The translations under genes and the position numbers were made by a program. This document shows, in pieces, positions 1 to 9,876 of a stretch of DNA of 64,000 nucleotides (position 1 is its first letter; each line of letters begins with the position of its first letter). The stretch is from positions 2,418,001 through 2,482,000 of the forward strand of contig NZ_CP088297.1 of the NCBI RefSeq assembly GCF_024666615.1. Reading direction: 5' to 3'. The stretch is from Aquabacterium sp. J223. Lineage in GTDB: Bacteria > Pseudomonadota > Gammaproteobacteria > Burkholderiales > Burkholderiaceae_C. The notes beneath the pieces are model-generated. The model saw only the letters and a program-made list of their open reading frames with translations. It was not told the DNA's origin and made no database searches.

Positions 1-1
1 G

Positions 2-745
2 CGGGCCCATCAACTGGGGCAGCAGCGCAGCGCGGTGCTGCCCACCGGCCATGCCGTCCTGGATGCCCAGCTGCCGGGCGGCGGCTGGCCGCATGCCGCC
101 GTGACCGAATTGCTCCTGCCGCAGGCCGGCACGGGGGAGTTGCGGTTGCTGGCACCTGCCCTGCGCGCGGTGCAGCAGCGCGGGCGCTGCCTGCTGGTGG
201 TGGCGCCCCCCTGGCCGCTGTGCGGCTCGGGTTGGCAGCGGCTCGGCCTGGCGCTCGCGGCGTTGCTGGTGGTGCACCCGCTGCCGTCGGCCGCCGCCGC
301 CGTGGCCCATGAGACGGATCGCCTGTGGGCCTTGGAGCAGGTGCTCAAGAGCGGCCATGCGGGGGCGGTGCTGGCGTGGTTGCCGACCCGTGTCCGTGCC
401 GATGCGCTGCGGCGCCTGCAACTGGCGGCGCAGCGTCACGACGGTCCGGTCTTCCTGATGCGGGAGGCGGCGGCCGCCGGCCGGCCGAGCCCGGCGCCCC
501 TGCGCCTGCTGCTGCAAGCCGAAGGCGCCGACCGCCTCGGGGTGCACCTGCTCAAGCGGCGGGGGCCGGCACTGCCCGCACCGCTGCACCTGGATTTGCC
601 GCCGGTGGTGCCGGTGCTGGACGACCGGCCGCTGGCATCGCCGCCGGCCGATGCGCCGCAGCCGGCACGGGTGCCGCCGGGACCGGCCCCGCTGCCGACC
701 CGGCTGCAGCGGCTGGCGAGCGCCGACGCCCCGGCCGGACGCTGA
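2..745 (+). CDS. imuA: ImuA, RecA-like accessory protein of the mutagenesis cassette (5' end cut by window)
   Basis: ImuA works with ImuB and DnaE2 in SOS-induced translesion DNA synthesis. The reading frame is open from the first bases of the window, and the conserved segment LPTGHAVLDAQLPGGGWP, normally some 20-40 residues into the protein, is already near the edge. The true start therefore lies upstream; a GTG at 35 is an internal alternative. The rest resembles a RecA/SulA-like fold with a proline-rich C-terminal tail. The stop is 7 bases before the imuB start, so the genes are co-transcribed. The usual upstream LexA box would be outside the window. Family assignment rests on the motif and on the following imuB and dnaE2. 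Confidence 0.85.
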   Translation, partial: RAHQLGQQRSAVLPTGHAVLDAQLPGGGWPHAAVTELLLPQAGTGELRLLAPALRAVQQRGRCLLVVAPPWPLCGSGWQRLGLALAALLVVHPLPSAAAAVAHETDRLWALEQVLKSGHAGAVLAWLPTRVRADALRRLQLAAQRHDGPVFLMREAAAAGRPSPAPLRLLLQAEGADRLGVHLLKRRGPALPAPLHLDLPPVVPVLDDRPLASPPADAPQPARVPPGPAPLPTRLQRLASADAPAGR

Positions 746-752
746 GCGATGG

Positions 753-2363
753 ATGCTCGCCATGCAATGGATCGCCGCCCACCTGCCGCTGCTGTCGCTG
801 GAGTCCTTCACCGCCGGCATGGCGGGGGCCGTCCCCGACGGGCAGCCCATCGTCCTGCTGACCGCGCACCGCGTGGCGGTGCTCAACGCCGCCGCGGCGC
901 AGGCCGGCATCCGCCTCGGTCACCGGCGTGCCACCGCGCTGTCGCTGGCGCCGACGCTGACATGGGGCGAGGCCGATCCGTCACGCGACGCCCTGGCGTT
1001 GCAGGCGGTGGCGCATGTGGCGCTGGCCTTCACACCGTCGGTGCTGTGGCGGCCGCGGCAGCACCTGGTGCTGCTGGAGGTGCAGTCCTGCCTGCGCTAC
1101 TGGGGGGCCTGCACCGGCTCGCCCGGCGGCTTCGGGAGGCGCTGCGGCCGCTGGGGCATGCGCTGCGCTGGGCCACGGCGCCCACCGCGCAGGCTGCGGC
1201 GTTGCTGGCACGGGCGCCGAACGGTGCCAGGTCGGTCCGGGCCCAAGCCGATGCCGACGCTCGGGTCGGCGGCATGGTGACCGGAGGATCGCCGCTGGCG
1301 GCACGGCTGGACCCCCTGCCGGTGGACCTGCTGGACCTGGAGGTCGAGGCGGTGGCCGCGCTCCATGGCATGGGCCTGCACACCCTCGGGCACCTGACGG
1401 GCGTGCCGCGCGCCGGCCTGGCGCGCCGCTTCGGCGCCGGCCTCCTGCAGACACTGGACCAGGCCTACGGCCGCGCGCCCATGCCGACCGAAGACTGGCT
1501 GCGGCTGCCGCCGGTGTTCGACGATCGGCTGGAGCTCTTCCACCGTGCCGACACCAGCGATCAGGTGCTGCAGGGCGCGGCCGTGCTGCTGCAGCGTCTC
1601 GTCGCCTGGGCCCAGGGGCGGCATGCCCGGGTGGCGGCCTTCGTCCTGCGCATGCACCACGAGCCAAGGCACCGCGAGGGCCGGGCGGTGCCCGCCCACA
1701 GCGCGTTGGACATCGTGTTGGCACAACCCTCCGCCGATGCCGCCCACCTGCAGCTCCTGCTCAAGGAACGGCTGGCGCGCACCCCCCTTGGCCGCGCCCA
1801 CGCTGGAGCTGAGCCTGCACTGCGACCACGCGCTTCCCGGCGCGCCACCCAATGCGGAGCTCTTTCCCACACCGACCGACGAGCGCGAGGGACTGACCCG
1901 GCTGGTCGAGCGGCTGCAGGCCCGGCTGGGGCCCGAGCAGGTGGTGCAGCTGGTGCTGAGGCCCGACCACCGCGTGGAGTGCGAGACCCGACAGCAGCCG
2001 GTGCAGCCCGCGGCGCCGCAGCGACCGCCGATGGGGGCGGCGCCGGGGTCGGCCGAACGGCTGCCGCCCAGCCGCCCTGCCTGGCTGCTGCCGCAGCCCG
2101 AGCCCCTGGCCACCGTCCGTGTGGCCACCGGCGGCATGGGCGGCCGGCCGGCACCGTTGTGGCACGGTCGGCCGCTGCGCCTGCTGTCCGCACCCGAGCG
2201 CATCGAGGCCGGTTGGTGGGATGGGCTGCCGGTGCGCCGCGACTACCACGTCGCCGAGGGGGAGGACGGACGCCTGCTGTGGATCTTCTTCGACCTGCTT
2301 GCGAAAGCCGAGGGGCAGGGCGGTGGCCGCGGCGGCTGGTACCTGCACGGGCACTTCGCATGA
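753..2363 (+). CDS. imuB: ImuB, Y-family polymerase-like protein (two compensating frameshifts in this sequence)
   Basis: ImuB is a catalytically inactive Y-family polymerase homologue that links DnaE2 to the beta clamp. The N-terminus MQWIAAHLPLLSLE and the C-terminal DYHVAEGEDGRLLWIFFDL are typical of the family. The protein reads in three pieces: 753 to about 1107, about 1102 to 1787, and about 1782 to 2363. Adding one G to the run at 1102-1107 gives YWGGLHRLARRLREAL, and removing one C from the run at 1782-1787 gives LARTPLAAPTLELSLHC. The corrected product has about 536 residues, normal for ImuB. ATG at 762 is an alternative start. Both breaks are in six-base homopolymers, so sequence error is more likely than pseudogenisation. 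Confidence 0.85.
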
Positions 2364-2385
2364 GGCCGGGTGCCGTTGCCCCGCC

Positions 2386-5300
2386 ATGACGCCGCTGGCC
2401 TATGCCGAGCTGCACTGCCGCAGCAGCTACAGCTTCCTCACCGGCGCCTCCCAGCCGGACGAACTGGTCGCGCGCGCGCACCAGCTCGGCTACCACGCGC
2501 TGGCGCTGACGGACGAATGCTCGCTGGCCGGCGTGGTGCGGGCGCACATGGCCGCCAAGGAGGTCGGCCTGCACCTGGTCATCGGGGCCGAGATGCGCCT
2601 GACCCTGCCGTCCGGGGAAGCGGGCGCTTCGCCGCAGCCGGACATGCGGCTGGTGGCCCTGGCGATGGACCGCCGGGGCTACGGCAACCTGTCCTACTGG
2701 ATCACCGTGGCGCGGCGTCGTGCGCCCAAGGGTGAGTACCGCGCCTGGCGCGCCGACCTGGAGGGCCGCACGCCCAGGGCCGCCATGCTGGCCGGGCTGC
2801 CGCGATGCCGGTTGCTGCTGGTGCCCGAGCCCGGGCAGCCGCTCGACCGCCTGCTGGAACAGGCGCGCTGGCTGGTGTCCTGGGTCGGGCCCGACCGGGC
2901 CGGCCTGGCGCTGGAACTGCTGGGCGGCCCGCACGACGACCTGCTCACGGCCAGCGTGCGCCGCGTCGCCCGCGACACCGGGCTGCCCATCGTCGCCGCC
3001 GGCGACGTGCTGATGCACGTGCGCGAACGCAAGCCGCTGCAGGACACGATGACCGCCATCCGGCTGAAGCGGCCGCTGACCGACTGCGGCCACGCGCTGC
3101 AGTCCAACGCCGAGCAGCACCTGCGCGGCCTGGACCGGCTGAACGAGCTGTACGAACAGCGCGAGTGGCTGGACAACACGGTGGCCTGGGCGAAGGCTTG
3201 CAAATTCAAGCTCGACGAACTGCAGTACGAGTACCCCGAGGAGCTGGTGCCCGAAGGCCACACGCCGGCCAGCTGGCTGCGGCAGCTCACCTACGAAGGC
3301 CTGGCACGGCGGCGCAAGGAATCGCCGCAAGCGCCGCCGGAGGATGTCGAGCAGCGCATCGAGAAGGAACTGCAGCTCATCGCCGAGAAGGCCTACGAGC
3401 GCTTCTTCCTCACCGTGGCCGACATCGTGCGCTGGGCCCGCGGGCAGGGCATCCTCTGCCAGGGCCGCGGCAGCGCCGCCAACTCCACCGTCTGCTACTG
3501 CCTGCACATCACCGAGGTCAACCCGGCGCGGGCCTCGCTGTTGTTCGAGCGCTTCGTCAGCCGCGAGCGCGACGAGCCGCCGGACATCGACGTCGACTTC
3601 GAGCACCAGCGGCGCGAGGAGGTGATCCAGTACCTCTACGGCAAGTACGGCCGTCACCGCACCGCGTTGGCGGCGGTGGTGATCTTCTACCGCACCCGTT
3701 CGGCGCTGCGCGACGTCGGCCGGGCGCTGGGGCTGGACGAGGACCGCATCGCCGTGGTGGCCAAGGGCCAGCACTGGTTCGACGGCCGGCGGGTCGACGA
3801 CGAGCGGCTGCGCGAGGCCGGCCTCGACCCGGCCTCGCCCGTCGTGCGGCAGTGGATGGCGTTGACGATGCAGCTCATCGGCATGCCGCGGCACCTCTCG
3901 CAGCACCCCGGCGGCTTCGTCATCGCCCGGGAACAGGTGGCGCACCTGGTGCCGATCGAGAACTGCGCGATGGCCGATCGCACCGTCATCCAATGGGACA
4001 AGGACGACCTCGAGAGCCTGGGCCTGCTCAAGGTCGACGTGCTGGCGCTGGGCATGTTGAGCGCGTTGCGGCGTGCCTTCGACCTGCTGTCGCTGAAGCT
4101 CGGCCGGCCTTTCGGCATGGCCCATGTGCCCCATGAGGAGGACCGCGACACCTACGACATGCTGTGCAAGGCCGACACCGTGGGCGTGTTCCAGGTCGAG
4201 AGCCGGGCCCAGATGAGCATGCTGCCGCGGCTGAAGCCGCGCGAGTACTACGACCTGGTGGTGCAGGTGGCCATCGTGCGGCCGGGCCCCATCCAGGGCG
4301 GCATGGTGCATCCCTACCTGACGAACCGCGAGCTGCGTCGGCAGGGCAAGCCCGTGCCCCAGCCCTACCCGGCCCTGGACGCCGCACTGGGCCGCACCTT
4401 CGGCGTGCCCATCTTCCAGGAACAGGTGATGCAGATCGCCATGATCGCCGCCGACTTCACCCCCGGCGAGGCCGACCGGCTGCGCCGTGCGATGGCGGCC
4501 TGGAAGCGCAAGGGCGGGCTCGGACCCTTCCACCAGCGGCTGGTCGGCCGCATGGTCGACAAGGGCTACGACCGCGACTACGCCGAGAGCATCTTCAAAC
4601 AGATCGAGGGCTTCGGCGAATACGGCTTCCCCGAAAGTCATGCGGCGAGCTTCGCGCTGCTGGTCTACGCCAGCGCGTGGGTCAAGTGCCACCACCCGGA
4701 CGTGTTCCTGGCCGCGTTGCTGAACAGCCAGCCGATGGGCTTCTATGCGCCGGCGCAGCTGGTGCGCGACGCGCGCGAGCATGACGTCGAGGTGCGGCCG
4801 GTGGACGTGCGCCGCAGCGACTGGGACAGCACGCTGGAGGGTTCGCCGGCGGTGGTGACTCCGAAGGCGGTGCATGCGCCGCTGCGCCCGGTGCGGCTGG
4901 GCTTGAACCGCATCAACGGCTTCAGCCGCGAGGCCGCCGAGCGCATCGTCGCGGCCCGTGCCGTCCAGGCCTTCGACAGCGCCGAGGACCTGGCCCGCCG
5001 GGCGTCGCTGGACGCGCACCAGATGCGGCTGCTGGCCGAGGCCGATGCGTTGAGCGGCCTGGCCGGCCACCGCCACCAGGCGGCCTGGGCGGTGGCCGGC
5101 CTGGACGCGCGGCCGACCGCGCTGCTGCGGCAGACGCGCACGCAGGAAGCCGTGGTCGAACTGCAGGCGCCGCTGCTGGCCGAGGACACGCTGGCCGACT
5201 ACCGCGCCATCGGCCTGTCGCTGAAGTCGCACCCCATGGCGCTGATCCGCGATCGGCTGCAGGCCCTGCGCATCCGCACGGTGGCCGACCTCAAGGCCCG

Positions 5301-5595
5301 GGCCCGCCACGGACAGCCGGTGTGCGCCAGCGGCCTGGTCACCCACCGGCAGCGGCCGGAGACCGCCAACGGCACCCTCTTCGTGACCATCGAGGACGAG
5401 ACCGGCGCCCTCAACCTCATCGTCTGGCCCAAGGTGGCGGAGGCGCAGCGCCGGCCGTTGCTGGCCGCCAAGGTGCTGACGGTGCACGGGCTGTGGCAGG
5501 ACGAGAAGGACGTGCAGCACGTGGTGGCCGGCCGCCTGGTCGACCACTCGGCGCTGATCCAGGGCTGGGACGGCCGCAGCCGTGACTTCCGCTGA
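2386..5595 (+). CDS. dnaE2: Error-prone DNA polymerase DnaE2 (ImuC)
   Basis: This C-family polymerase alpha-subunit paralogue performs mutagenic lesion bypass with ImuA and ImuB. It has 1069 residues, the usual DnaE2 length and shorter than replicative DnaE. The N-terminal PHP domain opens with YAELHCRSSYSFLTGAS. The polymerase core carries the acidic PPDIDVDFEHQRRE motif, followed by GFGEYGFPESHAASFALL, and an OB-fold lies near the C-terminus (residues about 960-1050). The ATG at 2386 was chosen because it starts directly on the PHP motif and lies 22 bases after the imuB stop. The gene is third in the imuA-imuB-dnaE2 operon, which is known to be LexA-controlled in many proteobacteria. No frameshift is visible. 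Confidence 0.95.
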   Translation: MTPLAYAELHCRSSYSFLTGASQPDELVARAHQLGYHALALTDECSLAGVVRAHMAAKEVGLHLVIGAEMRLTLPSGEAGASPQPDMRLVALAMDRRGYGNLSYWITVARRRAPKGEYRAWRADLEGRTPRAAMLAGLPRCRLLLVPEPGQPLDRLLEQARWLVSWVGPDRAGLALELLGGPHDDLLTASVRRVARDTGLPIVAAGDVLMHVRERKPLQDTMTAIRLKRPLTDCGHALQSNAEQHLRGLDRLNELYEQREWLDNTVAWAKACKFKLDELQYEYPEELVPEGHTPASWLRQLTYEGLARRRKESPQAPPEDVEQRIEKELQLIAEKAYERFFLTVADIVRWARGQGILCQGRGSAANSTVCYCLHITEVNPARASLLFERFVSRERDEPPDIDVDFEHQRREEVIQYLYGKYGRHRTALAAVVIFYRTRSALRDVGRALGLDEDRIAVVAKGQHWFDGRRVDDERLREAGLDPASPVVRQWMALTMQLIGMPRHLSQHPGGFVIAREQVAHLVPIENCAMADRTVIQWDKDDLESLGLLKVDVLALGMLSALRRAFDLLSLKLGRPFGMAHVPHEEDRDTYDMLCKADTVGVFQVESRAQMSMLPRLKPREYYDLVVQVAIVRPGPIQGGMVHPYLTNRELRRQGKPVPQPYPALDAALGRTFGVPIFQEQVMQIAMIAADFTPGEADRLRRAMAAWKRKGGLGPFHQRLVGRMVDKGYDRDYAESIFKQIEGFGEYGFPESHAASFALLVYASAWVKCHHPDVFLAALLNSQPMGFYAPAQLVRDAREHDVEVRPVDVRRSDWDSTLEGSPAVVTPKAVHAPLRPVRLGLNRINGFSREAAERIVAARAVQAFDSAEDLARRASLDAHQMRLLAEADALSGLAGHRHQAAWAVAGLDARPTALLRQTRTQEAVVELQAPLLAEDTLADYRAIGLSLKSHPMALIRDRLQALRIRTVADLKARARHGQPVCASGLVTHRQRPETANGTLFVTIEDETGALNLIVWPKVAEAQRRPLLAAKVLTVHGLWQDEKDVQHVVAGRLVDHSALIQGWDGRSRDFR

Positions 5596-5923
5596 GGCGC
5601 AGGCACCGCACCACCCTTGCACCCCATGCACCGATCGGCGCCCGCGTTGAGCGCAGGTGCCATCCGATGGTGCGCTCTGCAGGTCGTTCCAGCGTCTTCC
5701 CGCTGGCAGAGAACTTGCGAACTCCTCGCCGACCCCGCCAGGCGCAGTGCCGCACAGGCCGCTTTGCCGTGTCCTGTCTCGAGGTGTCACGGTCCTGTCG
5801 CAATGCGGCAACAGGCACTCACAAAAAACAGGGCAAGTCCGAATTGCAAAGCGAGAATTATTTGCTCGCTAAAGCGAGTCAAGCCATGAGGCAAGACCCA
5901 CCTACATACATTCGGAGCCCCCG
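5596..5923. other. Intergenic region upstream of the porin
   Basis: This 328-base gap separates dnaE2 from the porin. The first 200 bases show no convincing gene or terminator. From about 5820 to 5920 it becomes AT-rich compared with its surroundings, as expected for a promoter and 5' leader. It contains the repeat cluster annotated separately at 5848-5878. Confidence 0.6.
5848..5878 (+). promoter_or_regulatory. Inverted and direct repeat cluster in the porin leader
   Basis: The octamer AAAGCGAG occurs at 5848-5855 and again at 5871-5878. Between them CTCGCT at 5865-5870 is the reverse complement of AGCGAG on both sides, so either copy can pair with it. The element lies 46-76 bases before the porin ATG in an AT-rich island. 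It could be a protein-binding site or two mutually exclusive leader hairpins. No known consensus was recognised. Confidence 0.35.
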
Positions 5924-6989
5924 ATGAACCAACTGAAGAAGTCGCTGCTCGCCGCTGCTGCGCTCTCCGCCATCACTGCGTCGCCGCTTGCGCAAGCGCA
6001 ATCCAGCGTCTCGATCTACGGCCTGATCGACATGTCGGCGGGCCAGTACCAACTGGCCGGTGCCCAGAAGGTGTGGCGTGCCGACAGCGGCAACATGAGC
6101 ACCAGCTACCTCGGCTTCAAAGGCTCGGAAGACCTGGGCGGCGGCCTGCGTGGTGTGTTCGCCATCGAAACCTTCCTGCGCGCCGACGTCGGCGGTTCCG
6201 GCCGCTTCGGCGCCGACGGCTTCTGGACCCGCGCCGCCTACGTCGGCCTGTCCAGCGCGTCGTTGGGCACCGTGACCCTCGGCCGCAACACCAACCCGTT
6301 CTTCGTCTCCTCGCTGGTGTTCAATGCCTTCGGTGACTCGTTCGGCTTCTCGCCCGTCATCCGCCATTACTTCGGCGACCAGGGCGTGCTGATCGGCGAC
6401 AGCGGCTTCACCAACTCCATCGCCTACAGCAGCCCGACCATCAGCGGCTTCTCGTTGAGCCTCGCGGGCAACCTGGGCGAAGGCGGTGGCCAGCCGGGCA
6501 AGAACTTCAGCGGCAACCTCATGTACTTCGGCGGCCCGCTGTCGCCTCAGCCTGGCGGCGCAGGAGACCAACAACAACGCCTTCGGCAAGTCGGCGATCG
6601 GGGACGGCAGCACCCCGGCGGTCGGCCTGTTCTCGCCCGGCTTCGACGGCCAGCGCTCCTACCTGGTCGGCGGCGCCTACGACTTCGGTGTCGCCAAGCT
6701 GTTCGCGCAGTACGGCGTCGTCGAAACCAAGGTCACCGGCCCCAACCCGGAATGGAAGATCGCCAGCATCGGCGCGGCGGTGCCGCTCGGCGGCGGCAAG
6801 ATCCTGGCCCAGTACAGCCACAAGAAGCGCGACGATCTGGCCAACGGTCCGACGAGCAAGATCGCCACGGTGGGCTACGACTACAACCTGTCCAAGCGCA
6901 CCGATGCCTACGCGGTGTACATGAACGACAAGTACACCAACCTGTCCACGGGCAACACCTTCATGGTCGGCGTGCGCCACAAGTTCTGA
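5924..6989 (+). CDS. Outer-membrane porin, Gram-negative (OmpC/Omp32-like); one frameshift in this sequence
   Basis: This is a general diffusion porin forming a trimeric 16-stranded barrel. A signal peptide (MNQLKKSLLAAAALSA, cleavage after AQAQ) is followed by SSVSIYGLIDMSAG, the classic first strand. The protein ends in VGVRHKF, whose terminal Phe is the BAM recognition signal. The frame changes at about 6545: removing one C of the CC at 6545-6546 joins FGGPLS to LSLAAQETNNNAF and gives about 354 residues. Without it the first frame runs on with no porin character. The gene is monocistronic, with a leader repeat upstream and a strong terminator 24 bases after the stop. The gene identity is secure; the permeating solute is unknown. 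Confidence 0.88.
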
Positions 6990-7012
6990 TCGGGCCTGCT
7001 CGGCCCGTCATG

Positions 7013-7041
7013 AAAACGGCTGCCCATGGGCAGCCGTTTTT
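7013..7041. terminator. Bidirectional Rho-independent terminator
   Basis: A 13-bp perfect stem (AAAACGGCTGCCC at 7013-7025, its complement at 7028-7040) closes on a 2-base loop. It is flanked by T runs on the plus strand and by A/T on the minus strand. It sits between the convergent porin (stop 6989) and the DUF4124-glutaredoxin gene (stop 7061), so it can serve both. Confidence 0.9.
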
Positions 7042-7060
7042 CATGGCGGCGCGGGTCCCT

Positions 7061-7687
7061 TCAGAAGCGGAAGCCGCCCGGGGCCGGCGGTGGCGGTTCC
7101 GCGGGCGGCGGCGCCGGGCGTGGCGGCTCGGCGGGCGGAGGCGGCTCCTGGCGTGTCGCGGCCTGCAGCGGTTGCGGCACCGGCACCGGGAAGCTGGCCG
7201 GCAGCACCGACTGCGTCGGGTAGCCGGCGGTCGTCAGGTACTCGTTCCAGGATTCGAAGTTGAAGCCGCTCAGCACCTGCTGACCGACCCTCAAGGTCGG
7301 CACCTGGTCGCTGCCGACCACCCGCGCCCAGGCCGCGCGGTCGGTCTCCGCCGTGGCCTGCCATTCGCGGTAGGGAATGCCGCGCTCGCGCAGCAGTGCG
7401 CGGCCGTGGTCGCAGGGCGCGCAATCCTTCGTCGTGTACAGCGCCACGGGAAAGCGGCTCGCCGGCTGGCGCAAGGCCAGGGGCAGAGCCGGGTCGGCGC
7501 CGGTGCTGGACGACGGTGCGGCGGCGCTCTCGCGTCGCACGGGGGGAACCGACGGTGCAGCCGGCCGGTCGGTGTAGGTGACCTTGCCGTCGGGGCCCAC
7601 CACCTTGTACTGGGCCTGGACCGGCCCGCCGACAAGGGCCAGCGCCACCACGCAGGCGGCGCGACCGGCCGAGGACTGCCGGCGCAT
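7061..7687 (-). CDS. DUF4124 and glutaredoxin-domain secreted protein with proline-rich tail
   Basis: The 208-residue protein has a signal peptide (cleavage near VQAQ, residue 26). A DUF4124 segment YKVVGPDGKVTYTDRP follows, then a glutaredoxin/thioredoxin fold (about residues 79-160) with the dithiol motif C89-A-P-C92 and the cis-Pro motif VPTL. The last 45 residues are rich in proline and glutamate. Such proteins probably act in periplasmic thiol-disulfide chemistry; the partner is unknown. The ATG overlaps the prlC stop by one base (TGATG), so translation is coupled to prlC. It ends at the shared terminator 7013-7041. Confidence 0.8.
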   Translation of the reverse strand: MRRQSSAGRAACVVALALVGGPVQAQYKVVGPDGKVTYTDRPAAPSVPPVRRESAAAPSSSTGADPALPLALRQPASRFPVALYTTKDCAPCDHGRALLRERGIPYREWQATAETDRAAWARVVGSDQVPTLRVGQQVLSGFNFESWNEYLTTAGYPTQSVLPASFPVPVPQPLQAATRQEPPPPAEPPRPAPPPAEPPPPAPGGFRF

Positions 7688-9728
7688 CACGCCGGCACCG
7701 GCGCCACGATGCCCTGGTGCCGCAGCAGCGCCTCGATGCTGGGCTCGCGGCCGCGGAAGGCCTTGAAGCTCGCCATTGCGGGGCGGCTGCCACCGGCCTC
7801 CAGGATCTCGCGCCGGTAGCGCCGGCCGGTGTCGCGGTCGAGCACACCGCGCTCCTCGAACGCGCTCCAGGCGTCGGCCGACAGCACCTCGGCCCACTTG
7901 TAGCTGTAGTAGCCCGCGGCATAACCGCCCGCGAAGATGTGCGAGAACGAATGCTGGAAGCGGTTGAAGCCGGGCGGCGGCATCACCGACACCTCGGCCC
8001 GCACCTCGTCGAGCACCCGCTGCACATGGTCGGCCGCCGCCGGCTCCGCGTGGATGCGCATGTCGAACAGCGAGAACTCGATCTGCCGCAGCATCTGCAG
8101 GCCGCTCTGGAAGTTCTTCGCGGACAGCATCCGCTCGTACAGCGGCCGCGGCAGCGGCTGGCCGGTCTCGACGTGGGCGGTGAGCTGCTGCAGCACCTCC
8201 CACTCCCAGCAGAAGTTCTCCATGAACTGGCTGGGCAGTTCCACGGCGTCCCATTCGACGCCGGAGATGCCGGCCACCGGCAGGTCGTCGACCTGGGTCA
8301 GCAGGTGGTGCAGGCCATGGCCGAACTCGTGGAAGAGGGTGATGACGTCGTCGTGCGTCAGCAAGGCCGGCTTGTCGCCCACCGGCGGGGCGAAGTTGCA
8401 CACCAGGTGCGCCACCGGGGTCTGCAGCCGGCCGTTGTCGGGGCGCGTCCAGCGGCCGCGCACGTCGTCCATCCAGGCGCCGGGGCGCTTGCCGGGCCGG
8501 GCATAGGGGTCAAGGTAGAACTGGCCGATCAGGCGGCCCTCGCGCTCGATGCGGTAGAAGCGCACGCTGTCGTGCCAGACGGGCGCCCGGTCCTCGCGGA
8601 TGCCCACCTCGAACAGCGTCTCGATGATGCCGAACAGGCCCTTGAGCACGGTGGGCTCGGTGAAGTACTGCTTCACCTCCTGGTCGCTGAAGGCGTAGCG
8701 CGCCTCCTTCAGCTTCTCGCTGGCATAGGCCACGTCCCAGGCCTGCAGGTCCGGCAGGTCCAGTTCATCGGCGGCGAAGTCGCGCAGTTCGTCCAGGTCG
8801 CGCTCGGCGCTCGGCCGGGCGCGTGTCGCCAGGTCGCGCAGGAAGAACATCACCTGCTCGGCGTTGTCGGCCATCTTCGGCACCAGCGACAACGCGGCGT
8901 AGCTCGGCTGGCCGAGCAGCCGGGCCTCTTCCTGCCTCAGCGACAGCAGCTCGCGCATCACCGGCCCGTTGTCGAGCGGGGCGGGGCCGAGGTCGCTGGC
9001 CCGCGTCGCGTAGGCGCGGTACAGCCGCTCGCGAAGTTCGCGCCGGCTGCCGTACTGCAGCACCGGGAAGTAGCTGGGGAAGTGCAGCGTGAGCTTGTAC
9101 CCGGGTTTGCCGTCCGCTTCCGCCGCCGCGCGGGCCGCGGCCTTGGCATCGTCCGGCACACCGGCGAGTTCGTCCTCGGTGGCGAAGTAGGCGAAGCCGT
9201 CGGTGGCGTCGAGCACGTGTTCGGAGAACGCCTGCGACAGGCCGGCCAGCCGCTCCTGGATGTCGGCGAAGCGTCGCTTGGCCTCCCCTGCAGCTCGGCG
9301 CCCGACAGCCGGAAGTCGCGCAGCGCGTTGTGCACCGCCTGCTGCTTGGCGGCGGGCAGGCGGCCGAAGCCCGGCGCCGCGGCCATGGCCTTGTACTTGG
9401 CGTACAGCCGCTCGTCGCTGCCCAGGCGGGTGCGGAAGTCGGTGACCTTGGGCAGGTTCTCGTTGTAGGCGGCGCGCAGGGCGGGGCTGTCGGCCACGCC
9501 CTTGAGGTGCCCGACCGCCCCCCAGGCGCGCGACAGCCGTTCGGTGGCGACGTCGAGCACCGCGGACACCGCGTCGTAGTCGGCCGGCACGTCCGCACCG
9601 ACCGCCCGCTCCAGCGCCGCCGACGCATCGGCGAGCAGCCGGTCCAGCGCGGGCGTGACGTGATCCGGCCGGATGTCGGCGAAGGCGGGCAGGTCGTCGA
9701 AGCGCAGCAGCGGGTTCGGGTCGGACAT
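7687..9728 (-). CDS. prlC: Oligopeptidase A, M3 metallopeptidase (one frameshift in this sequence)
   Basis: This cytoplasmic zinc oligopeptidase degrades signal peptides and short peptides. The M3 zinc site H467-EFG-H471 is present, followed by the downstream ELPSQFMENFCWEWE helix. The N-terminal part (9728 to about 9289) and the main part (about 9285 to 7687) are in different frames. Adding one base to the four-C run at 9285-9288 joins SGAELQG to EAKRRFADIQERL and gives 680 residues, the same length as the E. coli enzyme. ATG at 9728 (MSDPNPLLRF) fits the family; ATG at 9764 is possible. The gene is coupled to the downstream glutaredoxin gene. folD lies upstream with a 148-base gap. Confidence 0.88.
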
Positions 9729-9876
9729 CGGCGTGGCAGTGGCAGAGGACGTGGTGTCGAGCATGGCGTCGAGGATGTGGGCAGGTACCGCGCCCGTCAA
9801 CCGGCGGCGGCCTATCCGCGCCATGACACGGGGCTATCGCGGCAGTGCGCCACGCCACCCCGGCCGCGACGCGGCG

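Noticed and set aside
1102..1107. Phase-variable poly-G tract as the explanation for frameshifts
   Set aside because: The runs are only four to six bases and lie in housekeeping genes (prlC, tamA, tamB). Phase-variable tracts are usually longer and in surface genes. Sequence error is simpler, though not excluded.
1561..5811. A 1416-codon open frame on the minus strand
   Set aside because: It is the antisense shadow of imuB and dnaE2, caused by high third-position GC. Its translation has no domain and is rich in His, Arg and Gly as such shadows are.
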